This document shows positions 31,103 through 38,813 of a stretch of 64,000 nt of DNA, in pieces (position 1 is the first letter of the stretch; each line of letters starts with the position of its first letter). The position numbers and the translations under genes were made by a program. The notes below the pieces were generated by a model, which had not been told where the DNA came from, did no database searches, and worked only from the letters and a program-made list of their open reading frames with translations. The stretch is from positions 1,178,001 to 1,242,000 of the forward strand of contig NZ_CP141588.1 in the NCBI RefSeq assembly GCF_035594035.1. The letters run 5' to 3'. Source of the DNA: Sphingomonas sp. LY54 (GTDB lineage: Bacteria > Pseudomonadota > Alphaproteobacteria > Sphingomonadales > Sphingomonadaceae).

Positions 31103-31434
31103 CTCTCATCCATTTTGGAAATAGGATTTAGAGAGAAATTAAACATTAAAAATCGAGCTGACTTGCGACCGCATCCTCTCATAAGAATACTTGATGATAA
31201 CGGAATCTCAAGCATTAAGTACATCCAGTAATCCTGACGCCACCACGCAAACCAGTGCGTCTCTGGCGATATGTTCATCCAGATTGGATCTTTACCGAGT
31301 CGCAAAGCGGCATATCGCGGATCGGAAGTTTTCAAATTTAGCAGATTCCATATTGCTGGAGAACTGGTGCTCCACCTTTCCTGGATACGGCCTGTACCAG
31401 CCGATTGGTCACCGAGCGACAGTATGACACGCAT
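31099..31434 (-). CDS. Uncertain 111-residue frame, Trp-rich
   Basis: This frame ends in an ATGA overlap with the membrane-protein gene, which would suit an operon, and has a protein-like patch (DPRYAALRLGKDPIWMNISP, then ETHWFAWWRQDYWMYLMLEI). Against it, the region is AT-richer than all surroundings, there is no good ribosome site, and an alternative frame exists on the plus strand. I list it as possible only. Confidence 0.3.
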   Translation of the reverse strand: MRVILSLGDQSAGTGRIQERWSTSSPAIWNLLNLKTSDPRYAALRLGKDPIWMNISPETHWFAWWRQDYWMYLMLEIPLSSSILMRGCGRKSARFLMFNFSLNPISKMDER

Positions 31435-31693
31435 GAAAAGCCCCCCAAGTTGGGAACCGGCTGGTCCAAACGCGACGCAACAGCCCTCTATTAGATTAGA
31501 GCATTCCTTCTTATGCTTCGATCATAACTGCCTCCAGAATGAACTAAGTTGACGTTAGCCGCGGTAGGGCAGTTCCCTCGGGATCCACGATCGACAAGCT
31601 TCTCGCGAGGCTGCGGAGCCTCCGCCCTTGACGGTTGCCTTAAACGGCTTGAACCTTCTTCATCGGGGTCGTTTTCCGTTGTTGGAGGAAAGA
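31435..31693. other. AT-rich gene-poor patch and leader of the next gene
   Basis: From about 31,103 to 31,560 the sequence is markedly AT-richer than the rest of the window, containing TTAAACATTAAAAATCG-like runs. No secure gene, IS end or RNA was found here. The divergent promoters of the cassette to the left and of the gene at 31694 probably lie in this patch. Confidence 0.4.
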
Positions 31694-32482
31694 TTGGCGG
31701 ATCGCGCGCAAATGGCTGATCTCCCGGCAATAATCGAGGCCGGATCCAAAAGCCCCCTAGCCGTTCTCGCACTCAGCATCTGCATCCTGGCAATACTCGC
31801 GCTAAGCTTTTTTCGCGAGGCAAGCGAGCGTACCAGGGTGATCATCTTCCTTGTAATCCTCCTCAACTTTGCCGGCGCGCTCGGGATCGCTTACGCGGAC
31901 TGGCGGAACAGGCCTGCCCGAGAAGCCGGGGAGCATGAGCCGACGGTCGCGCGGTCGGGTCCGGCGCCTACCATCTTGCCGCCCAAGAGTTCGGACGATC
32001 AGGAGGATCGCGGCGTCCCGGCGGATCCGCAGTCGGATCCGCCGCAAACTCAACGTCAGTCATCAACAAGCACGCCGAGCCCTCATCCTCAAGAAAGCAG
32101 GAACGGGGAGGCCTATAGCGCGGCGGAGCAGCGTGTTATGCGGGAGGCGCGCCTGTCCGGGTCGATGCAAACTATCGAAAGCTCTGTCCGACCTGGTGAG
32201 TGGAACGAGATCGACACCTTGAGCGACTATGATCCACAACGATGCGACACCACGGCTTTGAACGTGCGATTGGCCAACCGCCCCCTCCATGGGGAGTTCC
32301 GCACAGAACTGACGACCACGACGTACGAGGTGGATGGGGAGTGCCGGATGGTGAGTGGGCCGGCGACGGTGATCTATTACCGGCCGAAATCCGGATACTG
32401 GGGCAAGGACATATTCTCCTACATTGCGCCTGCTTTAGATCGAACCATTGTAGTCCGGACGAAGGGAGAGGGGGCGCAATAG
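31694..32482 (+). CDS. Two-helix membrane protein with disordered linker and C-terminal globular domain
   Basis: The 262-residue product begins with two membrane helices (SPLAVLALSICILAILALSF and VIIFLVILLNFAGALGIAYA). A Pro/Ser/Gln/Asp-rich linker of about 80 residues follows, then a folded C-terminal part with LHGEFRTELTTTTYEVDGEC and VIYYRPKSGYWGKDIFSYIA. The latter resembles the edge strands of bacterial Ig-like or cadherin-like repeats ('Y.P..g..G.D.F.Y'). TTG 31694 with GGAGGA upstream is the best start; ATG 31712 is the alternative. It is divergent from the caspase-like cassette. No function is known. Confidence 0.6.
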   Translation: MADRAQMADLPAIIEAGSKSPLAVLALSICILAILALSFFREASERTRVIIFLVILLNFAGALGIAYADWRNRPAREAGEHEPTVARSGPAPTILPPKSSDDQEDRGVPADPQSDPPQTQRQSSTSTPSPHPQESRNGEAYSAAEQRVMREARLSGSMQTIESSVRPGEWNEIDTLSDYDPQRCDTTALNVRLANRPLHGEFRTELTTTTYEVDGECRMVSGPATVIYYRPKSGYWGKDIFSYIAPALDRTIVVRTKGEGAQ

Positions 32483-32933
32483 GTTCCCGCGCCCATCCTA
32501 CCTGCAGATCAGCCGCTCGCGCAGACCAGTCAGGTCGTGACACCCATGACAGCCACGGCCAGATAGCTGGGCGGGCTCGGCGTCAGCCGGTGATGGCGAA
32601 AGCCTCCGGGAACGTCAGCGTCAGCACCGTCCGTCCCTGATCCTCTGCCACCTCGATACGATGGCCGAGCTTGAGCGAGCTTGGGCGAACGTCTGCTTCC
32701 GGGCCAACGCCAAACTGCGCTCAAGGTCTGGAAGTGGCGCACAGCGGACATGACCGAGGGTGGCCGTTAACGGACGGTCTGCTTCAGGGGCGACGGCGGA
32801 AGGCGGACCTTCGCGGCTCCCGCACGCTCTGCGTCCGCTAACGTCTCGCTGTGGTCATTCCCCTCCGATACAAGTTGCGACCGTGGCGCAGAAGCATGCA
32901 CCTTCTCGCGATCTGGCGTCGTGTCTAGGCGGA
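32483..32933. other. 451-base gap without a supported gene
   Basis: Only short, mutually contradictory frames are present. The segment near 32,725 (gtggcgcacagcggacatga) resembles one near 41,927 (actggcgcaatgcggacatg), suggesting a degraded dispersed repeat shared by both gaps. It lies between the two convergent genes' ends. Nothing else is recognised. Confidence 0.35.
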
Positions 32934-35843
32934 TCAGGTGAGCACTACAGTTTCTGGACTGGGGACCGCCCCCGTTCTCGTAATGGTCATTGAGAAGGAG
33001 CTTGCCCGATCGAGCCCCCCCAGCCCCACGAGTGTTTCCATGAAGGCTATCGTTCGGCTGTGGACCTTCGAGTTCGTCCAAAAGAGCACCTCGTTAAGCT
33101 GCAACCAGCCGCGGACGGCGCGCGTGGCGTGGCGCTCGGCATCCCGGTAATCCTCTGCGTTCCATGTCGAGCGGTCGCGGTCTGGTCGAAACTCGGGCTT
33201 TGAGAAATACATCTGCCGGAGCCGCTCAATCATCTCTTGCATCCCATATGCGAGTTCCACTGCATCCACGAAAGGTCGGTCTTCCTGGCTGAAGCCACGG
33301 ATCCGGCTCCCTGGGAGTTCCGTTTCCAAGCCGCGTCGAATTCGGCTTCGGTCGAGCAGAAGGTCGTCCGGAAGATGGTCCGGATATCGTCGTCGTAGTG
33401 CACCCATGCTGATGTCGAACATGCTGCTGTCGACAGCATTGCTGGCGCGCAGGTTAGAAATGGCAGTCAGCACGATCTTGCGGGCGTGCGCGTCCGGCAA
33501 GACGGCGCTTGCGGAACTCACATCGAGGCCTAGCAACCGGGCGAGACTGGCCCGGTCGAGCGAGAGCTTCAGCACCATCGCCGCCGAGATTTTTCCGTTA
33601 CTCCCTGGGTTGCCGACCCACCGCGTGAATGTTTCGGAGGCGAGGGCGAGCGCGGTTGGTGCAATGAATGACGCGCCCACGATGCTCCCGACGAACCGCT
33701 CGACTTCATGGCGCTTCAGGCCATCGTCAAGATGCCCGATAGTGACTGCAAGTCCGAGCGCGCGATCGGCCGCCGGTGGAGCGGCGGCAAGGGCTCGCGC
33801 CTGAACAAGGGAGAACGCGTTGACGAGTTCGATCTGACGCTCGGCATCCAAGCCTTTGAACCGCCTCTGGAGCGAAGCTTTCGCATCGACCTGCACTTTC
33901 CCGGTCCCATCAACCAAGACCGCCGCATCGCCGCTGAGCAGATCACTGCCCGTCACGCCAAAGCCGAATAGGACAAGTTCGACACCGAATTTGCTGGTGC
34001 TGCTGGCGTAACGGCGCAACTTCGACTTGGTATTGTCTACGGCAAAATCGGCCCCCGCCCCGCCAGACTCAATCAGCCGGAGTAGCGTGTCAATATTACC
34101 CCGGGTGAGCGCTCGAAATGCTGAACGCGCAGCATCCGAACGTGCTAGGAAAGTGCCTTCGATCTCACTGGTGGCGCCCGTCAATCGGCTCTCTTCAATC
34201 TGCATAACTGCAGAGACTTTTGCCCGCACTGCATTCTCCGCCTCGGCGAGAACCTGCTTGAACAAGTTGTCGTACCGGGCGACGATGGCGCGCACACCCG
34301 CCAGTGCCGCCTCTAGGTCGGCGACGGTCTTGCTAGATGTGACCCGGAGTCTGTTTAGCGCGGCTCCCACCTCTCTGCCATTCGCTTCAAAAATCCTTTG
34401 AACCTCTGCCTTAAGAGCATCACCCGCAGAGGTAACAAGTTCGTTCGCGGTGGGCTGCAGCCTATCGCGTATGTTTGGCTCGGCGAATGCCGGAACCGAA
34501 CGACCCAAGACCCCAAGAGCCGTCTCAACGGCTCCGCCCGGATCTGTCGCCCACCCGCTTGCCGCATCAACGGCACCGGCAAGCTGTGCCGAAATCCACT
34601 CGATCAGCGCTGGGTCGCCGATTTCCCCAATGCCGAGCACACCTTGAAGATCTCGGACTAAGGCAGCCCGTAGACCGTCATCCTGTATTAATACCGCAGC
34701 CTTATCCTTGATAAGGTTTCCGGCCTCGGTTCGGAGCCAAGTCCCGGGAGCGAGCAGCGGCTTCACGGTCTTCAGCGCGTCGTCCCAATGTTCAAGCGCG
34801 CCCGCCAGCAGCTGGTGAACATTTTTTGCAAGCTGCGCGGCATCGATGACGACGCCCAGTTGGGCGCCGAGGCCTGCCCCGCGAGCTCCTTGCCTCGATA
34901 GGCTGGCAATGAGTTGCGACGTTCCTCGCGCGCCCGGCGGTCCAGCCCGGAACGTCAGAAAGTATTTCCCCGACAAGTTGAAGCCGACCGTGAGACTTGC
35001 GCCTAACTGAGCCTCCGCCCACTGCCCCAACGCGGCGACATCGGCGAGTGATACTGCAACCTTGACCTCGCCGCTTCCTTCCATCTCGTAATGGATGCCG
35101 GCGAGGTCGCTGTTTTCAAAAGCTGACCAGACTGAATCGAAGTCGAATGGATCCGGTAGCTTGGCGAGGCGCTGGGCGGCCGCGAGGGCATAAATCGTGT
35201 TCGGGTCGGCGACCGAATAATAATATTCGAGCGTGCAAGCTCCACTGGCGCTTGCGGCCACGCTGAGATTGCCGACGCTGAACGGCAGGGTCGCACTGCC
35301 GGTAGGCTTTAGGCTCCCCGCGGCACCCATCCTGAGGAGCGCCCCGGGCATCGGGTCACTATAGGGCCAAGTGTCACCCGCTTCCATCGACAGCGTCGCA
35401 GCGGCGCTGAGCGAAAGCGCGTAGTCGGGATCGCCCACGGAGGAGGGGGTGCTCGCTACCGATTGAACGCGGCTGATGATCGGCCAAGCTATGCGTCCGA
35501 AATCACGGCCTGCCTGCCGTTCGTCGAAAGCGCCGATGGGCCGGAGTAGCTGCAAGATCGTGTCAGGAATCCGGTCGAGCAGTGACTTCAGCTTTCCAGC
35601 GTGTCGTTGCAGGACTTCTAGCGCTTTCTTGGCGCCAATCTTTCCAAACGCCTCCGTTATCGGGTCAGATGAGGCGCCATCGGCAACCGCTCGCAGGAGC
35701 GACAGTGCGGAATCGAAATCTTTCAGCTCCCCCGCCAGCGCCGGCCAGCTCTCGGCCAATTGTCCAAGTGCTTGGAACAAGGCAATATCATCATCAAGTC
35801 GGGTCGACTCGGCAGTTCGGAGTAACAGCCTTTTCACCTCCAC
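32934..35843 (-). CDS. Large protein of unknown function, 969 residues
   Basis: The gene starts at GTG 35843 after GGAAGG. The product has no signal peptide or obvious membrane helix. The first about 130 residues are helical. Residues about 140-330 look like beta-rich repeats (YALSLSAAATLSMEAGDTWP, TLPFSVGNLSVAASASGACT, KVAVSLADVAALGQWAEAQL). The middle is long Ala/Leu/Glu-rich helix with coiled-coil character, and the C-terminal about 150 residues are charged (RRRYPDHLPDDLLLDRSRIR). No catalytic motif is recognised. It is the last gene of a three-gene minus-strand unit, 34 bases after the SH3b-NlpC/P60 gene. It could be a structural or pore-forming component, but that is speculation. Confidence 0.75.
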   Translation of the reverse strand: MEVKRLLLRTAESTRLDDDIALFQALGQLAESWPALAGELKDFDSALSLLRAVADGASSDPITEAFGKIGAKKALEVLQRHAGKLKSLLDRIPDTILQLLRPIGAFDERQAGRDFGRIAWPIISRVQSVASTPSSVGDPDYALSLSAAATLSMEAGDTWPYSDPMPGALLRMGAAGSLKPTGSATLPFSVGNLSVAASASGACTLEYYYSVADPNTIYALAAAQRLAKLPDPFDFDSVWSAFENSDLAGIHYEMEGSGEVKVAVSLADVAALGQWAEAQLGASLTVGFNLSGKYFLTFRAGPPGARGTSQLIASLSRQGARGAGLGAQLGVVIDAAQLAKNVHQLLAGALEHWDDALKTVKPLLAPGTWLRTEAGNLIKDKAAVLIQDDGLRAALVRDLQGVLGIGEIGDPALIEWISAQLAGAVDAASGWATDPGGAVETALGVLGRSVPAFAEPNIRDRLQPTANELVTSAGDALKAEVQRIFEANGREVGAALNRLRVTSSKTVADLEAALAGVRAIVARYDNLFKQVLAEAENAVRAKVSAVMQIEESRLTGATSEIEGTFLARSDAARSAFRALTRGNIDTLLRLIESGGAGADFAVDNTKSKLRRYASSTSKFGVELVLFGFGVTGSDLLSGDAAVLVDGTGKVQVDAKASLQRRFKGLDAERQIELVNAFSLVQARALAAAPPAADRALGLAVTIGHLDDGLKRHEVERFVGSIVGASFIAPTALALASETFTRWVGNPGSNGKISAAMVLKLSLDRASLARLLGLDVSSASAVLPDAHARKIVLTAISNLRASNAVDSSMFDISMGALRRRYPDHLPDDLLLDRSRIRRGLETELPGSRIRGFSQEDRPFVDAVELAYGMQEMIERLRQMYFSKPEFRPDRDRSTWNAEDYRDAERHATRAVRGWLQLNEVLFWTNSKVHSRTIAFMETLVGLGGLDRASSFSMTITRTGAVPSPETVVLT

Positions 35844-35877
35844 TTGTTGTCCTTCCGAATATCTGCCTGCTAGTCGG

Positions 35878-37578
35878 TCAAAATGGCCCCGGTGTTTGCG
35901 CTATCAGGTCACGCTGTTCCCGGGTTGTGCGGCCCCAATGCCAGTAATTGAGACCAACAAGACCCAGCGGAGCTTTGTAGTTCTCGAGAAACAGCTTGAG
36001 CTGACTGGTCGCGAGGCTTTCGCTCAGGTCCGCTTCCGGAGCGATGTGACCGGTCATAACCAGCGGTCGTCGGTAGAGCGCATCCCAACGATCGTAACAG
36101 AGCCGGACGTACGCCTCCGGCTTCCGCAGGGGATAGTCTGCCTCGTTTGCCTTCACGAAGCGCAGCATCTTCGGATTGGGTTTGTCGATGAACCAATAAG
36201 CTTGTGGATTGAAGCAGTCGACGAGCGGCGCCGCCTCTTCGAAGATTGCGGGCTCCTGGTAGTCGATAAATCCGTGACTACTAATGCACAAACCTTTGGC
36301 AACGGGGCGCACGAGTTCCACAAAACGTGCGACCTCTGACTGCGTCCACCTTGCCTCGTTGACCCCCTGCTCGATGTCGGCGACATAGTCTTCCAAATCG
36401 AAGGTTTTCAGCGCGCGGATTGCCAGATCGGCCTCGCGTGCCGGATCCTCACCTTGGCACCATCCCCAACCTCCCACTGCTATACCGGCCTGCTGCGCGG
36501 CATTCACCAGCCTCTTTTGGTGAATCAGATCACCGTCTCGACTGTCGCCGACATAGTTTATGCCGTGAATCCGGACCCAAAGATGCTTGAGCCCGCACCG
36601 CGTCATCTCCGCGACGGCACCCTCGATCGAGCCGAAGCGTTGCACGATGTCGCGAACAAGATATGTGTATGCGCCTCGCCCAGAGAAAGCCGGCCGTTGA
36701 CCAGTACTGGCCATTGTCGTGTCCGCCGCCACTATCGGGACCATGGGCGTGGCGCCCTCCGGCCGACCGCTCGACCTCATCTGTGCTGCGTAGCGGGTAT
36801 GCGGATCAGCCATCAGGAACGGATCTACGGCATAGATCCGGTTCTCCCGCATCAAGCCACGGCTGCGCATATTGTTGAGCCAGTCAGAAAGCGGATTTAG
36901 CGTGACGCCGCCTCCGCTCTTGGAACTTTGGCTGACGTGCATCTGACCGGTTTCCGGAGAGCGGACCACCTGGACCACATGGTCGATCCCGTAGCGGCGC
37001 GGCGGAATGTTCCGCTCCCATGAATAAGTGCCGAAGTTGATGCCGATCAGCATCCCTTCACGAACATTGGCGACATCGACCTCCGAGCCTCGAAGAATCG
37101 ACCCGGTCCGGGCTGCAACTCCAGCGACCTGGCCATCGGAATGGGTCCGCAATGCACCACGATCGTAATTGTCGAACACGCTTTCAGGCGCCGCGGCGGC
37201 GTTGATCGACTTGAATGCCTTGATCGTGATTTCCGCCACCCAGCCGGAGCAGTCGATCGCACCTTGAGCACTGTCTTTGTCGCCAAGCTTGTAGCGCACC
37301 TTAGCGCCGATTGCTTCGACAGACGTGTTCCACAAGATCTCATTGAAGCCGGGCAAAGCGGGGGGCGCAACGGCATCTGGAACGGTAAGGAAGCGGCGCG
37401 CGACGAAGCCTTGCTGCACGCCGATCTCCGCCTTGACGAACCACCAATGATCATCGGGGCCCCCAACCTCGCGGAGGGCCCGAGTGCCCCGGCCGAACTG
37501 AGCAGCGATGGGCCCGTCCAGGCCGGGCGTCTCCCGAACATTCAGCCGGGACGCGACGACGATAAAGATGTCCTGCAC
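35878..37578 (-). CDS. SH3b - NlpC/P60-like - TIM-barrel (glycosidase-like) protein
   Basis: A 566-residue protein with three parts. Residues 1-66 are a bacterial SH3 domain (VVASRLNVRETPGLDGPIAA, VQQGFVARRFL). Residues about 75-235 look like an NlpC/P60-type cysteine peptidase: AIDCSGWVAEI supplies the cysteine and YGIDHVVQVV the histidine. Residues about 300-566 look like a (beta/alpha)8 glycosidase-like barrel (CGLKHLWVRIHGIN, AGIAVGGWGWCQGE, DYVADIEQG, VDCFNPQAYWF, GLVGLNYWHWG). The parts suggest action on peptidoglycan, but there is no signal peptide, so export would need another route. The start is GTG 37578, ten bases after the membrane-protein gene. Domain calls are by pattern only. 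Confidence 0.7.
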   Translation of the reverse strand: MQDIFIVVASRLNVRETPGLDGPIAAQFGRGTRALREVGGPDDHWWFVKAEIGVQQGFVARRFLTVPDAVAPPALPGFNEILWNTSVEAIGAKVRYKLGDKDSAQGAIDCSGWVAEITIKAFKSINAAAAPESVFDNYDRGALRTHSDGQVAGVAARTGSILRGSEVDVANVREGMLIGINFGTYSWERNIPPRRYGIDHVVQVVRSPETGQMHVSQSSKSGGGVTLNPLSDWLNNMRSRGLMRENRIYAVDPFLMADPHTRYAAQMRSSGRPEGATPMVPIVAADTTMASTGQRPAFSGRGAYTYLVRDIVQRFGSIEGAVAEMTRCGLKHLWVRIHGINYVGDSRDGDLIHQKRLVNAAQQAGIAVGGWGWCQGEDPAREADLAIRALKTFDLEDYVADIEQGVNEARWTQSEVARFVELVRPVAKGLCISSHGFIDYQEPAIFEEAAPLVDCFNPQAYWFIDKPNPKMLRFVKANEADYPLRKPEAYVRLCYDRWDALYRRPLVMTGHIAPEADLSESLATSQLKLFLENYKAPLGLVGLNYWHWGRTTREQRDLIAQTPGPF

Positions 37579-37587
37579 GCGACGAGC

Positions 37588-38418
37588 TCAGCCGACCGCT
37601 TCGTCGAGACTGTTCGTCGAGGCGACGGTCGAGGAGCCGTGCGGCGCAGCCTTGTACGCAAGGTAGGAAGCGTGGCTGATGCCCAACAGCCAGACGAATT
37701 CATTCCCGAGCGGAGGGAATGCGATTAGGATGCGCCCGTCGACGAACCTCGCCCACAGCATGCCGCCGTAAAGAGCAACCAACCCCACTGACACGACGAA
37801 CTGCTGTATCTTGCCGAGATCAGGGCTCGCGACGTTCGACACTTCTTCGCCGCGGAACATGTCCGCCCAGGAGGCTTGCGACGCGTTACTGCGGGAAAAC
37901 ACGACGCTGTCGCCACTACTCTGATGCGGCCCGGCAAGCAGGTTGCTTGCGGATCGCTCTGGCAGCAGCTCGACGCTCGAATTGCTTTTTTTCATGCTGA
38001 GGATCAACGGTGTTGCGGCCAACGAGGCGGAAGAGATGCCCATCGCGATTAGCAGCTCGGCTGGGATGCCGAGCGCGAGGGCTGCTTCGCCTTTTGTCGC
38101 ATAAGCTTTGGCAGCGGCGGCGACGATGACGGCCGATAGGACTAGAATAGTCCAGAGCGTCGCCTGAAATTTGGATAGACTCACGCGATTGCGATTATCA
38201 ATCACGACCCCGTCGGGTCGGCCGCTGACGCTCGCGCCGATCACGGCGATGACGAGCAGAAGAAGTAGGATAGTCACCGCCCAAGTCCACTGCATGGGCA
38301 GGCGCACGTTGAGAACGTCCGCGGCTCGAGTGTTCACCACTAAGACCAGCACTCCGATGATCGCAGCAACCCACGCGCCCCGATCGGGTCTTTGGGTAAA
38401 CCAACCCCACCCTTTCAT
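37588..38418 (-). CDS. Four-helix membrane protein heading the three-gene unit
   Basis: A 276-residue protein with hydrophobic segments AWVAAIIGVLVLVVNTR, WAVTILLLLLVIAVIGASV, ATLWTILVLSAVIVAAAA, LGIPAELLIAMGISSASLAA and a late FVVSVGLVALYGGMLWARFV. A polar loop of about 60 residues lies before the last one. The ATG at 38418 has a good GGAGG ribosome site; a longer frame from 38442 is possible. No family is recognised. It could be a holin-like or immunity-type membrane partner for the downstream hydrolase-like protein, which is inference from order only. Confidence 0.7.
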   Translation of the reverse strand: MKGWGWFTQRPDRGAWVAAIIGVLVLVVNTRAADVLNVRLPMQWTWAVTILLLLLVIAVIGASVSGRPDGVVIDNRNRVSLSKFQATLWTILVLSAVIVAAAAKAYATKGEAALALGIPAELLIAMGISSASLAATPLILSMKKSNSSVELLPERSASNLLAGPHQSSGDSVVFSRSNASQASWADMFRGEEVSNVASPDLGKIQQFVVSVGLVALYGGMLWARFVDGRILIAFPPLGNEFVWLLGISHASYLAYKAAPHGSSTVASTNSLDEAVG

Positions 38419-38813
38419 GAGGCCTCCTTCGTGGCGACTCAATCCGATATTTCATTAAGACTGTCGGAAGCGGCGGCTGTAGTCTAGCTATGTTACATCC
38501 ATTTCGGATGATGTAGCCGAGAGTCCTACTGGTTCTCGTCAAGCTCATATCTTACATAGGCGACGTGCATGCGGTCTTTGACCCCGTTCGGGATTACGCC
38601 GAATACAACGTAGAAACGCGATGAATCCTTGGTACCTGCCTAGAGGCATTTAACATCAGAATTGCTTCGTTTCTGTCTTCTTAAAAAGAGTCATTCAAAG
38701 CTGACGATCTGGACTACTCCAGACCCAATGTGGACACCTGTCCATGAATCAAGAGACTATTGACGACTGTTCGCGCCTAAAGCAGAATTGGCCTATAGAA
38801 TAGGGACGGGCAC
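38419..38813. other. Divergent promoter region
   Basis: This 395-base gap separates the minus-strand three-gene unit from the plus-strand DUF2235 gene. It contains a short inverted repeat, CATCC (38496-38500) ATTTC GGATG (38506-38510), inside TACATCCATTTCGGATGATGTA, placed where a shared operator could sit. It is AT-richer than the genes. No coding frame is supported. Confidence 0.4.
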
